DNA of 64,000 bases from Stentor roeselii (GCA_006503475.1 RSEH01000022.1:153913-217912), one strand, 5' to 3'. Numbered from the stretch's first letter, positions 10,405-20,247 are shown. Notes: generated by a model from the letters alone, not told the origin. Made by a program: numbers and translations.

Positions 10405-11840
10405 TATTTATTAATAAAAGTATCAAAAAAGTATAAAGAAAAGAATAATTAGGATGTAAGAGTTGAAGTGCTTTTGAGGATCTCAGCATTAATCTTGAAA
10501 TTTAAATATTTTGGGGATTTTCGTATATACTTATAGAAGTGAAAAAGTTATGTTATGCATCTGTTTTATCGCAAGTATTGATAATCTGATTTGGATCAGA
10601 TTGTAAACTTGAGATAATAGATTCTAGACTCGCTCACTAGTCAAGGTATGTTTATTCCATTATGTTGAAAAAGGAAGAGATTTAAGAATAAGGAAAATTT
10701 TAAAGACTTGCATATTAGGATAAAATCAAAAAGATTGATTAATTATAGATGTTTGAGGATATAATAGATTTTCAAAGATATTTAGGAATTCTTTGAAATG
10801 GTCTATAGAAGTTTAGTCTTTTGGAAGAAAAACAATATAATTGATATTTTGGATATTTCAATTGTTTCTTAGACCTTTAAGTATTGATTCCTTGAAGGTT
10901 TAACAATGATCTTAGAATTTGCTTGTGAATAGATTATCCTTAAATCTAAACACTTGCTAACACGTTCTAAGAATTTTGAAAAATTTTATTGAAAATTGAT
11001 AAATTTAATCACTTCTTTTCAAGCATCCTGAAGTATTAAAGAGATCATAAAAAGCTTAAACTGTTCAGTCTTCTCTTGGGTAATCATAAAATCGATAAAT
11101 TTTGTGATAATATCACTGAAAAGTGACTCACAAAATTTTAATTTAGCCGAAGTAAAATTTGAGAAAGATGATTACTTATGTTATCGTTCATTTAATATTT
11201 AAGACGATATTTATTAGAAGCAATACTATTGAAGAAGATTGACAAATACAAAGGATAAATTAAAACAAATTAAAAAAATTATAAAGGCTGGGAATCTCGA
11301 ATTTTTTAAGAAAATTGAGAGAACTGGTAGATGTTTTGATTCTGTCAAGGGAAAAAAGAGCAATTTTAATCAGGATTTTAAGATTTGTCTTTGAAAACAA
11401 TCCTAATAAATTTTGATAGATCTTGAAGATTTGTTTATATTAAATATAGCAAAAATGAGGTATTTAAGTCTAATCTTCCAATTTGTTAAGTTTCACAAGG
11501 AAAATTACGTAATAATAACAATTATTATCAGGAAATTTTATAGGTAACTATTTAAAACATTAAAATTTCAAAAAACATCCAAATTCTTCAATATTCAAAA
11601 GAATCGCTTAAAATTCTTAGTTTTCATTTAAAAAAATTATTAATTACCGCAATTTGGAATCCCAAATAAATTTTCAATCCTTCAAATTATTAATTCTCTA
11701 ATTCTTAACAAAACCATTAAAATCCAATCCCAAACCTCATAAAAAGTCTTAAAAAAAAACATAAAAATAATTTCTCTCATATCATTCATCTCCTAAAATA
11801 CCTAAAATATAAACATTAAACATAAAAAAGGGGCCTAATA
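10405..11840. other. 1.4-kb AT-rich gap, no gene seen
   Basis: Divergent intergenic region. The left part is A/G- and T-rich; the last 200 bp before 11841 become C/A-rich with almost no G, the pattern seen before other plus-strand genes. A 7-bp inverted repeat (aatctga/tcagatt) lies near 10580. No ORF or tRNA is visible. Confidence 0.4.
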
Positions 11841-12707
11841 ATGACATCATATCAAGGTAAAGGCAAAAGGTCAGCCACAGATTCTCTAGTTTTTTCCTCG
11901 TCCTTCAAACACGTTAAAGCGAAAGACCCTGACGACCTCCTCTCAAATCACAGTGATTCCCCATCACATCGATCCGAAGAATCAATCCATTCAACCGACA
12001 ACTACCACTACGTGAAAAAAATCATAAAATACCGAGACAACCCTCTCCTCTCCTCAGATTCCGACGAAAGTGGCAAAGACTCAGGCGATTCCTTAAAATT
12101 CAAGTCATCCGGTTACAAAATCCAAAAATTTCCCTCTAAAAAAGAAAAAAAACATAAAAAATCCCCTAAATTCCAGAAACCTTTCGAAAAAATCAAAAAA
12201 AAACCAGGAAAAAATCAAAGAAAATCTGAAAAAAATCGAAATTTTTTCGAAAAGGAAAAAAAAATCAAGAAAAAACGAGTAAAAGAAAAGACTGACCCAG
12301 TGAAAGACGATTTGATAAACAGGATCTTAAGAAGATGGTGGTACGCTTTAGACGAATGGCCTCCAGAAGGTTTCAACTACTCAGAAGTTCTAAAAAAGCA
12401 GAAGTTTCGACTGGTCCATCAGGATTCCTGGTCTTCAGAGCCAAATGTGAATCACGGGTTCACAAAAGTGATGCAATTGCCGGGGTACCCAGGAGTTTAC
12501 GTCCTTCCCAACGGGTACCTGAAAGACCTGCGTCCTGAAGACAGTTGTCCTTCTTACCACAACCTCTACAAGAAGCCTGTGAAAGAACTGAAAGAGATTC
12601 TTTTAACTGCCATCAACTGTCAGATCAACCAGGTCCGTGAATTGAAAGACAATGATTTAGCTGATGAGTTGATTTCTGAACTGAAAGAAATAAAAAGCAA
12701 ATTCTAA
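11841..12707 (+). CDS. basic, Lys-rich protein with conserved-looking C-terminal domain
   Basis: 288 residues. Residues 1-155 are Ser-rich and then strongly basic, with dense Lys runs (KKEKKHKKSPKFQKP, KKIKKKRVKEK) resembling nuclear localisation signals. Residues about 160-288 look folded and contain RRWWYALDEWPPEGF and LPGYPGVYVLPNGYLKDLRP, followed by two helices. The many Trp, Pro and Gly residues suggest a real domain, but I do not recognise the family. A nuclear location is inferred. It converges on the CXorf65-like gene with 6 nt between stops. Confidence 0.65.
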   Translation: MTSYQGKGKRSATDSLVFSSSFKHVKAKDPDDLLSNHSDSPSHRSEESIHSTDNYHYVKKIIKYRDNPLLSSDSDESGKDSGDSLKFKSSGYKIQKFPSKKEKKHKKSPKFQKPFEKIKKKPGKNQRKSEKNRNFFEKEKKIKKKRVKEKTDPVKDDLINRILRRWWYALDEWPPEGFNYSEVLKKQKFRLVHQDSWSSEPNVNHGFTKVMQLPGYPGVYVLPNGYLKDLRPEDSCPSYHNLYKKPVKELKEILLTAINCQINQVRELKDNDLADELISELKEIKSKF

Positions 12708-12713
12708 CATTTA

Positions 12714-13550
12714 TCACTTCTTTTTTATAGGAGGCTTCATTTTTGACTTCCCTTTGGCATCAGGTTCATCTGCGTAGGTCAGGTCTTCTTCTATTGTCCT
12801 GATGCAGTACCCGTCAATATCAAACAACTGGCAAGAGTCGTTATCTTCAACGACGACTACCTGATAAACAGTACGAGTATTCAAAAAAGAACTTGCCAGG
12901 TCTTCAAACTTATTCTTAACAAATTTTCTATTTCCAGACTGGTCCATTAAATCAATTTCTTTAGGAATAGCAGAGTATCTCTCTTTAGAACTTTTCACAA
13001 TATCAAGTTTTTCATAAAGTTTCTCTTTCCTACTAAGAATTTCAGCGATTTCTTTACGAACTTCTTCTTTTTCCGCTTCAAGTTTCTGCTGCTTTATCTC
13101 TTCAGGAGTCAGTTCTTTCACCTCCTCAACGACAGGTTTTTTAGCAGCTGCTTTTTTCGGGTCTTCTTTTTTTGCAGGTTTTTCGTTTTTGCCCTTAGGC
13201 GGGTTCTTTTTTTCTTCTTTGATTTCTTCAGGTTTTTTTTCTTCGACTTGTTCTTCTTGTTTGGGTTCTTTAGTGTCGGAGGCTGTTTTGACTCGGGACT
13301 TGGCATTTGCAGCTTCTTTTAAGTCTTCTTCTGGAGGAGGGTTCTCAAGACGATTGAGCTTTTTTTGTTTGGCCTCCAGCCGTTGGCTGGTTTCTTCGAT
13401 TTCTTTGTGGATCTGGACTTGACGCGTGTTCAGCAAGTGCACCACGTCGGTGAAGGCTTGCTTGCGGATTGACTCGATTAAAGGCGCTGTTTGGCAGTTG
13501 ATGTTGTAGATTTGACCTTGTTTGTACCCGTATGCTGCTAAGATAAACAT
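12714..13550 (-). CDS. CXorf65-like protein with a Lys/Glu-rich insertion
   Basis: 278 residues from ATG 13550. The first 30 residues (MFILAAYGYKQGQIYNINCQ, then IESIRKQ) and a later block (IDLMDQSGNRKFVKNK, then LNTRTVYQVVVVE) match the two halves of the animal CXorf65 family. There a short N-terminal strand with an NC motif is followed by a region ending in R-x-x-Y. Here about 160 residues of coiled coil and KKEEK-type charged repeat sit between the halves. The function of CXorf65 is unknown to me. The family call comes from memory of the motif pattern and is moderately sure. A basic tail (KGKSKMKPPIKKK) ends the protein. Confidence 0.6.
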   Translation of the reverse strand: MFILAAYGYKQGQIYNINCQTAPLIESIRKQAFTDVVHLLNTRQVQIHKEIEETSQRLEAKQKKLNRLENPPPEEDLKEAANAKSRVKTASDTKEPKQEEQVEEKKPEEIKEEKKNPPKGKNEKPAKKEDPKKAAAKKPVVEEVKELTPEEIKQQKLEAEKEEVRKEIAEILSRKEKLYEKLDIVKSSKERYSAIPKEIDLMDQSGNRKFVKNKFEDLASSFLNTRTVYQVVVVEDNDSCQLFDIDGYCIRTIEEDLTYADEPDAKGKSKMKPPIKKK

Positions 13551-14097
13551 TTTAGTTAGGAGAATGTGGAGAAGGAGTTTTGATGGATCGATGAGAATAG
13601 AAATTTAATGGATGGGATTTTTAGAGAGTTTTGAAGGATTGAGGAGGGTTGGGTTAGGAGAATTTTTTGGGGATTGGGATTTTGTTGTTTTGGAGTTTTT
13701 GATATATTGAGAGGGTTTATTATTATTTGGAGAATGGTATTAGGGTGAATTATTATAAATATAGGGATGGTGAATTAGGAAATCTTGATTATTTGGAAAT
13801 TTTAAGTGGCGTGGATGTTCAAGATCGTTGTTATGGGACTGAAACTCAAACCTCCTTAACTTAACCTCACCTCCCTTCGAAACTTAAAATTTTCCTGAAA
13901 ACAAGGTACAATCTGAAACGAACCCTATCACAACAATTCAAACCCCTTCAATCCCAAAACCATTCACCTCATCCTTTCATTCCCCAAACTCTCCAACATT
14001 CACGATCCTCCATGACTTTCCCAAAAATCCCAAATAAAAAAATCCACATCAAACCCAAACTAAAAAATGATCCACCCTAAGCTATGACGTAATACTA
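13551..14097. promoter_or_regulatory. divergent intergenic region with strand-asymmetric composition
   Basis: 547 bp between divergent genes. The half next to the minus-strand gene is G/T-rich on the plus strand, and the half next to the plus-strand gene (13855-14097) is C/A-rich. Each gene therefore sees a C/A-rich sense strand upstream. No ORF is supported. Confidence 0.4.
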
Positions 14098-15114
14098 ATG
14101 GATCTAATACAAAAGGCCGAAACATCAGGACTTCTCTCAGAAGTCTGTCCTCGTTTAAACGTTTTCCCGACATTACACAAGCCAAGTTTTAAGCGCAAAA
14201 GCGAGTTGCCAAGCATAATAAGTTCTCGTCTGAATTCTGAAGGTTACCACAACATGCGCGTATTAAACAATGAGGGTACAGATCTGAACCCAGTCTTCGA
14301 AATCGTCAAAAAAATCTACGTGGAAGAAATGGCAGCCACTGAGGTTCTTCTTTTGCGTCATGTTCACCTCGATGAACTTTTTATTCTGAAGCGAATTATA
14401 AAACAGAAGCTTCTCCAGCCCGAGCACTGGGAGTCTGCATCACGCGAATTGCAGATTCACAGTCAACTAAGCCACCCGAACATAGTAGACAACATCGACA
14501 CAGGGGAGACAAGTACTTATTTCATGGAACTTCTGGAGTTTGTACCCAGGTCGAATTATTTTGTGGAAAAGGTCGAGATTAATAACACGCCTTTCATGAC
14601 TAAAAGAGATGGAGGAATACAGAAGTTAAAAAGTTTTTGCTTTGATATCTTGCAAGGACTGAAATTTTTGCATTCGGTTAACATTATTCATATGGATATC
14701 AAACCAGCGAATTTACTGCTTAGCACGAAAGTCACTGAGGATGAGTACTCGATTGTTAAGATTTGCGACTTTGGACTTTCTAAAATCGCGGATATTGAAG
14801 GGAAGACACTTATTCTGCATCGTTGTGGCACTGAACCGTACATCGCCCCTGAAGTCCAAACTGGCAGGATGGTGACTTGTGCTGTTGACATGTGGAGCTT
14901 TGGAATTTTTCTTTATATTGTGACTGTCGGGTACTCTCCTATTACTCTTAAGTGGAAACCGGGAAATAAACTACCGGCTTATGCAAGACATTGGAAAAAA
15001 TATGAAGGAACTGGACTTTTCGATTTGATTGATAATTGCTTGAAGTTTGACCCGGGAGAGAGAATCACTGCTGAGCAAGCTTTGAATCATCAGTGGCTGA
15101 GGTGCAGAAGCTAA
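14098..15114 (+). CDS. Ser/Thr protein kinase with an altered glycine loop
   Basis: 338 residues. The kinase domain starts near residue 65. The catalytic Lys is in LFILKRI, the catalytic loop is HMDIKPANLL (Met replaces Arg of HRD), then CDFGLSK, a GTEPYIAPEV activation segment, and DMWSFGIFLY. The glycine-rich loop is absent: the segment KIYVEEMAATEVLLLRH stands where G-x-G-x-x-G should be. Lys, Asp (HMD) and DFG are kept, so the protein may still be active, perhaps with weak ATP binding. The lobe order and activation segment look CAMK-like. The N-terminal 60 residues are low-complexity. The start is the only reasonable ATG. Confidence 0.85.
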   Translation: MDLIQKAETSGLLSEVCPRLNVFPTLHKPSFKRKSELPSIISSRLNSEGYHNMRVLNNEGTDLNPVFEIVKKIYVEEMAATEVLLLRHVHLDELFILKRIIKQKLLQPEHWESASRELQIHSQLSHPNIVDNIDTGETSTYFMELLEFVPRSNYFVEKVEINNTPFMTKRDGGIQKLKSFCFDILQGLKFLHSVNIIHMDIKPANLLLSTKVTEDEYSIVKICDFGLSKIADIEGKTLILHRCGTEPYIAPEVQTGRMVTCAVDMWSFGIFLYIVTVGYSPITLKWKPGNKLPAYARHWKKYEGTGLFDLIDNCLKFDPGERITAEQALNHQWLRCRS

Positions 15115-15902
15115 GATTATTTGTATTATTTTAGATTTTTTTATGATTTTATAATAGAGAGAATGATTATGTTGGAAAGTTTGATTAAAAACTGGAAATT
15201 ATGGCAGAACTCATAGTTTTATTGTTTGCCATTAATGTTAGAGTAAAATATAATAATGAAGATAAATTTAATCGAAGTTTAATAAATATGTCAGAAAATT
15301 TATTAAGTCTCAATTGATTCAAAAAAGACGGAAAGTCTGAAAGAACTGTGGAGTGGTTGGATGGATTAATGATTTAATTTTTGTAATTTTATTGGAAAAA
15401 TATTGAAACTGTTTGTTTTGATTGAACTTCTTGCTTAAACAAATAAAATTATGGAAACAGAACATATAATCCTCATTTATTTAGCCAAATACCCTAAATC
15501 TTTTCAGCCCACTTTAGAGTTTCTCTCAAACTTTTAAAATTCCTATCATAAATTTTCAGTCCTCATAACTAAAGTGAATTGATTAATCGAACATAAATGT
15601 TCTGATAACCAGCTCAAGTAGTTTCTTTAGATTTATATAAAGTTACCCATTTATACTAAAAAGCCAGTCTATATTCCAGCATCTCTACTTTCATTAAAGG
15701 CCTCATCTTCCAAGACGATTATTCGATTTCTTCACAGAGACTTTCACAATTTTTTATTTAATTCCCTAAAATAATCTTTAATTCCTTCATTCTACTGAAA
15801 TTTGACTCTATCAATTTCAAAAATATCACTACAAAAATAAACTTATAAGGGTTTATTTTTTCATTTTTGTTTCTTTTTTGGCCACAGGTCTGGTTTAATA
15901 AA
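15115..15902. other. AT-rich gap, no gene seen
   Basis: 790 bp between two plus-strand genes, G/T-rich just after the kinase stop and more C-rich from about 15500. No ORF, RNA or repeat is supported. Confidence 0.4.
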
Positions 15903-16355
15903 ATGCAAAATATTCCTAGTGTCGAGACCTTAGACTTGGTGATATGTTCAGGAAATGGCCAGCAGTATAAATGCAAGAAGTGTGATTTGACCTTTTTTAG
16001 TGAGTTTCATTTAAGGAAACACGAACTGATGCAAAATGAGTCTGAATCGAATGATCTTCTCAAAAAAAGATTATGCAAAATCTGCAACCAAATCTTCGCC
16101 ACCTACAGAGGAATGAGACAGCACATGGGGAAAATCCATTCCTCAACGAAAAAAGTCAAATGCAAATTCTGCCATAAGCGGTTTAAAGATAACTACGCTG
16201 TTAAGTACCATAGAAAACAGGTTCACGATAAAGTGACGCAAGTTTCTTGCCATTTATGTGAGAAGGTGTTGTATAATCAGTACAGTTTAAAAAAGCATCT
16301 AGAGCTTTGTGAGCAGGTGCACGCGAATTTCAATGGCTTAGAAGTACAAATATAG
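15903..16355 (+). CDS. C2H2-type zinc-finger protein
   Basis: Start chosen at ATG 15903 (MQNIPSVETL), giving 150 residues; the frame is open further left but has no ATG. Four finger-like units follow. CKKC...RKHELMQ lacks the last His. CKIC...MRQHMGKIH and CKFC...VKYHRKQVH are complete C2H2 fingers. CHLC...LKKHLELC has the H-x3-C ending. The two complete central fingers are joined by a basic linker (SSTKKVK). This is a likely nucleic-acid-binding protein, probably nuclear. The short acidic C-terminus has no other domain. Confidence 0.8.
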   Translation: MQNIPSVETLDLVICSGNGQQYKCKKCDLTFFSEFHLRKHELMQNESESNDLLKKRLCKICNQIFATYRGMRQHMGKIHSSTKKVKCKFCHKRFKDNYAVKYHRKQVHDKVTQVSCHLCEKVLYNQYSLKKHLELCEQVHANFNGLEVQI

Positions 16356-17423
16356 ACTAGATATAGTAAAGATGATTGAAGATGTCTTAGAATAAATTGA
16401 TGGGGTTTTTTTCATTATGGGAGTAAATGAATTTTAGGCTTTAGAGGAAATATTATCGGGTATAGATAAGATTTTACTATTTACAGCTTTGGATTGAAAG
16501 AATATTTTGTGAATTCGGGGGTTTGGTGATTTGGTGACTACTTCCATATTGGTTAATTTTTAGTATATTTTTAGACTTAAAATAACAACAAATTTGAATT
16601 ATATTTTGAAAATCTGATTTGTTTTTGATGGATTTAGGAAAATTAACTAAACGGTTTAAGAATTAGTTTCCTTTGAGGTTGATATTCTATTTTTTTTAAT
16701 TTTTCTCAATTTTTTTTATCGAAGCTGTCAAGAAAATAAGCAAAAAAGTCTCATTAAAGTGGTTTCATTGATGCTCATTCGACTTATTGACTGTTTTTTC
16801 AAAATTTTTGTTAGGGCTTAGCCCATTTACAATAATATAATCGTGAATGATAGTATTTCAATTATCTAAAATGTAAATATTTTTAATATAACCTCAAATT
16901 TTGAATATTTTGGACTGTCTGAGCAATAACGAGCAGATTTTATAATAAAAATCTAAAAGAAAACTATTCAAAATAATGCACTCATATATATTCTAATATC
17001 CATTTGACTTAATTAAATTATATTCAAATTAAACTATTTAAAAGCCTTTATATCGATTTAATTAATCCTACCTAAAATATTCCTTTATTTTTATCAATTT
17101 GAAAGTCTCCTCTCAATCATTTGCTTCTTGTTCTGAAAACTTTTAACGATTCATAAATTAGAAGGTATCATCAATGATTAAGACCATGTTTTTAATATTT
17201 TTAAAACACTCAAATATTCATCATTTAAACAATTAATTGATTGAAACTTAAATTACTCGCAGACCAAACCTTCTAAATACATAAAATACTTTAAAACTCC
17301 AAATTAAACTTCCAATTCTATAAAATTCTTTAAAAACAAATAAAAATCTCCTTAAAGTGTTTTCTCTTCAATCATCTTCCCTCAAATTTGAATCAACCTT
17401 GATGACGCTGTAGAATAAACATC
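16356..17423. other. 1.07-kb AT-rich gap, no gene seen
   Basis: Runs of T and A dominate. Near 16815 there is a short inverted repeat (gggc tta gccc). The 80 bp before 17424 are C/A-rich as before other plus-strand genes. No gene is supported. Confidence 0.4.
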
Positions 17424-18035
17424 ATGGAAGAAATACTTTTCCGTATATTGATAGTGGGAGACTCAGGAGTAGGTAAATCCTGCATTTTACTTCGATTCAC
17501 TCAAGGTATATTTTCCACTAGTGTTGATCTCACCATTGGAGTAGACTTCGCAACAAAGACTATTCAATTGTTTAACAAACAAGTCAAACTTCAAGTCTGG
17601 GATACTGCTGGACAAGAAGGTTTCAGAAGTATAACTAGAAGTTTCTATCGCAATGCTGATGGAATTTTTTTGGTTTTCAATGTGAATAATCGAAAAACTT
17701 TTGATAATTGTGAGTCTTGGATCAATGAAATAAGAAATAATTCTCCCCCTGAAGTTTTAATTTATCTTCTTGGAAATCAATGTGACCTGCCAGGTGCGAA
17801 AGAAGTCACACCGGACGATGCAAAATCCTTCGTAAATTCCCGTAACCTAAACGGCTACATCGAGACCTCAGCAAAAGAAGGTCTAGGTATAAACGACGCC
17901 TTCCACGACTTCTGCAGTCAAATCTACAAGAAAGCCGGAGGCCGTTTATCAGATCCTCCAAAATCAATCAAGCCATCAGTAGAGCGTATGCAATTATCCC
18001 ACCATTCGCCTAAAAAGAAGAAAAAGTGTTGCTAA
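17424..18035 (+). CDS. Rab-family small GTPase
   Basis: 203 residues, normal for a Rab. G1 is GDSGVGKS, switch I carries TIGVDF, switch II is WDTAGQE, G5 is ETSAK, and the C-terminus is KKKKKCC, a double-Cys geranylgeranylation signal that places it on vesicle membranes. The G4 motif is NQCD rather than NKxD: Gln replaces the usual Lys, which may alter nucleotide affinity. The RabF motif IGVDF and the YRNADGIFLVF segment put it in the Rab1/8/2-like group; I cannot name the exact subtype. It converges on GSK3 with only 20 nt between stops. Confidence 0.9.
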   Translation: MEEILFRILIVGDSGVGKSCILLRFTQGIFSTSVDLTIGVDFATKTIQLFNKQVKLQVWDTAGQEGFRSITRSFYRNADGIFLVFNVNNRKTFDNCESWINEIRNNSPPEVLIYLLGNQCDLPGAKEVTPDDAKSFVNSRNLNGYIETSAKEGLGINDAFHDFCSQIYKKAGGRLSDPPKSIKPSVERMQLSHHSPKKKKKCC

Positions 18036-18055
18036 TCTTATTCATAACAATCATT

Positions 18056-19177
18056 CTAACTACTTACCCAGCTAGGAGTCAAGTTTCTGATAAGTTCAGG
18101 ATGAGTCTTGACTTCAATTTCACTCCAGTTAAACAAAGGTGGCAAAGAATCGCCATTCGGCAGTTTGGTCCCTTGTGCCCTGAGTTCGTCGAAGAAAGGA
18201 TGGCCCATCAACTGGTAAGCGTTCGGCCTTCGCCCCGGGGAGTAAACAAGGATCTGAGAAAGAAGGTCCACTGCGTCAGCGTTCGCTCTTCCTCTGAACA
18301 CTCGGGTCCATGGCGTTTGTCTTATGTCTGGAAAACGCCCTTCTGTGTAGTTTGGATTCATTTCGTAGATCTGTTCACGTGTCGGCGTTCCTAACACTTT
18401 TATTATCTCTACTAACTGGTCAACTGCTGACTCACCTGGAAATAGAGGCTGGAATAAAAACATCTCGGCTATCACGCAACCGGCGGACCAGATGTCGATC
18501 ACTGTTGTGTAGTCTGTTGCACCGAATATTAACTCTGGCGCTCGGTAGTATCGGGAACAAATGTACGCCACATTAGGTTCTCCCTTGACCAATTTCTTCG
18601 CAGATCCAAAGTCACATAAAACCAATTTATGACTAGCGGTATCGACCAACAAATTCTGCGGTTTGATATCACGATGACAGACCCCCATAGCATGAATATA
18701 CCCAAGACTTCTAAGTATCTGATAACTATAAAGTTTCGCCAAAATAGTCGGAATAGGTTGTCTCATCCTTCCATAGTTCTTAACAACTCTATAAAGAGTC
18801 TCAGGAAAGAACTCCATAACAAGATTCAAAAAGACTTCATCAGGTTTTTCTCCCTGAGTATAAAACGCATGCTTAAGTCCGACCACGTTATTATGGCTGA
18901 GTTCTTTCATGATCTCGTATTCTCTGTTCTTGTATCGCTTGTCTTGAAAGACCTTCTTTATCGCCACCTTGTCTCCCGTTTCAGCGATCGTCGCTTGATA
19001 AACCACTCCAAATGTCCCGTTTCCGATCGCTTTGTCTGATATGTAAGTGTGACTCACACCTTTGTCATTCAGCGACAGTCGCTGTAGGGATGTGTTTATT
19101 TCACCCATTCTTGCTGAGGCTGTTGAAATGTTGTGGACTTGAGATTTTGGCTTTGCTCCTCGTTTTCCAGGCTCCAT
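18056..19177 (-). CDS. GSK3: glycogen synthase kinase 3 (shaggy) homologue
   Basis: 373 residues. Hallmarks are the glycine loop [21 protein letters not shown], the catalytic [22 protein letters not shown], and the activation segment [19 protein letters not shown] with the autophosphorylated Tyr of the GSK3 family. CMGC features ([33 protein letters not shown]) are also present. Cytosolic/nuclear kinase of glycogen, Wnt-like and ciliary-length signalling in other eukaryotes. The N-terminus (about 40 residues) lacks an obvious inhibitory-Ser motif of the animal type. Start at ATG 19177, after a C-rich leader. Confidence 0.96.
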   Translation of the reverse strand: MEPGKRGAKPKSQVHNISTASARMGEINTSLQRLSLNDKGVSHTYISDKAIGNGTFGVVYQATIAETGDKVAIKKVFQDKRYKNREYEIMKELSHNNVVGLKHAFYTQGEKPDEVFLNLVMEFFPETLYRVVKNYGRMRQPIPTILAKLYSYQILRSLGYIHAMGVCHRDIKPQNLLVDTASHKLVLCDFGSAKKLVKGEPNVAYICSRYYRAPELIFGATDYTTVIDIWSAGCVIAEMFLFQPLFPGESAVDQLVEIIKVLGTPTREQIYEMNPNYTEGRFPDIRQTPWTRVFRGRANADAVDLLSQILVYSPGRRPNAYQLMGHPFFDELRAQGTKLPNGDSLPPLFNWSEIEVKTHPELIRNLTPSWVSS

Positions 19178-19262
19178 TTTGAGTTTATTTAGGATTTAAA
19201 TGTTGGAATTTGAAATTTTTTAGGGTTTTTTTGGAATTTGGTTTGAAGTTTAGGTTTTAGGT

Positions 19263-19287
19263 GGGATTTGGGGTTGGGGTTAGGGGG
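19263..19287 (+). promoter_or_regulatory. G-quadruplex-type motif upstream of GSK3
   Basis: Four G-runs of 3, 4, 4 and 5, separated by 4, 2 and 3 bases, on the plus strand (template side for GSK3), between GSK3 and the end of the B-box gene. It superficially resembles a ciliate telomere repeat but is short and internal. Confidence 0.5.
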
Positions 19288-19307
19288 TTGGAATGGTTTG
19301 GAATGGG

Positions 19308-20231
19308 TTAAGAATAGAAACATCTCTGGAGCCAATGCTTTGCTTCTTCTTCGTCGATGTATCCGCCGTATTCTTTCTTTCTTGAGTTCACATCGTAGAT
19401 TCGGACTGCCTGTCAAATACTAACTATTTTTCAACTACTTCTTCCTTTCTTTCAAATACTTGCTGCATATGCGATACCCACTGAATAAACCTAACAATCT
19501 TCATAAGTATCACAATCTTAATGCCAGATACAATCTACCTAAATCCAACAATCTGCATAATCCCTACAAACAACAACAAACTGTCTATCATTCGAAACCC
19601 TGACATCATAAGTATCAACCTGGACATCATGTATTCTAATTCCAACCCTATTCAAAAATTCTATCTTTTCCTTCAATTCTAAAGAAGAAAACATTCTCTG
19701 CACATCTGAATGACTGCCAAATTTCACTTTTTACTCAATACAAATTATCTCATCTTGAAAAGTCGCTTGTCGAAACCTTTGTTCTTCTCCCGGATCATTA
19801 GAAAAATGTTGATTTAGCAACTGGACTGTTAAATCTGCGAAGCCTTTCAGTTCTTTTCCTTTGAAGCTCGAGTATCTGAACTGCCCGAGGATTTCGTCTA
19901 CGTTTCCTGCTTGGCCTTTTGATATGAAACTTTTTAGAATTCTTTGTTTTGTCTTGATCAGGTCGAGGAATTGCTTCGCCATTCTGCTTAAGTCGTCTGT
20001 CATTTTGTTTACTATGAAGATTGCCTCGTTTTTTGCTTCTTGCAGTTGAGAATATGCCTGGTTCATAACAAATAAATGAAAAGAAACTTCATGAGTCTTC
20101 GAATTTCCATAGCATCCAGACATCTCTCCATGCATCCTAAAATGAAACTCGCAAAGCCTTAACTTCCGAGGACACGAACATTCATATTCAACCCATCGAG
20201 AGCAGTCAAGGCTTTGACAGCGAAGAGACAT
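19308..20231 (-). CDS. B-box-like zinc/coiled-coil protein with a tandem 15-nt intron array
   Basis: Exon 1 is 20231-19742. A 15-nt intron (19727-19741) removes a TAA. Exon 2 is 19726-19568, followed by the array at 19567-19406 and a last exon 19405-19308 ending RCFYS. If all nine units are spliced, the product is 257 residues and stays in frame. Residues 1-50 form a B-box-like zinc site (CQSLDC...YECSCP...LCEFHFRMHGE...THEV), followed by a helical coiled coil (residues 60-130). The tail (RIYDVNSRKKEYGGY, IDEEEAKHWLQ) looks like part of a folded domain. TRIM-like architecture without a visible RING. The start ATG lies 16 nt after the stop of the WD40 gene, so the two may share a transcript. 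Confidence 0.65.
19406..19567 (-). repeat. nine tandem 15-nt intron-like units with 3-nt spacers
   Basis: On the minus strand, nine 15-mers follow one another: 19553-19567, 19535-19549, 19517-19531, 19499-19513, 19481-19495, 19463-19477, 19445-19459, 19424-19438 and 19406-19420. Every one begins GT, ends AG and has A at position 10, exactly like the verified introns in this window. Spacers are att, att, att, att, tgg, caa, gaagaa and tta, so the period is 18 nt. Read through, the frame holds six stops, each inside a unit. The first four units share an AGATTGT junction, pointing to tandem duplication; otherwise the sequences have diverged. Confidence 0.7.
19727..19741 (-). other. 15-nt spliceosomal intron
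   Basis: gtattgagtaaaaag, A at position 10; removes an in-frame TAA of the B-box gene. Confidence 0.75.
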
Positions 20232-20247
20232 TTATAAAAACTTAACT

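Noticed and set aside
16800-16830. tgttaggg as a telomere repeat
   Set aside because: A single internal copy; no tandem telomeric array is present anywhere in the window.
18310-19039. Plus-strand ORFs opposite GSK3
   Set aside because: Antisense shadows of the conserved kinase codons.
19714-19734. 21-nt GT...AG intron to remove the TAA at 19731 of the B-box gene
   Set aside because: A 15-nt intron (19727-19741) with A at position 10 removes the same stop and fits all other introns.
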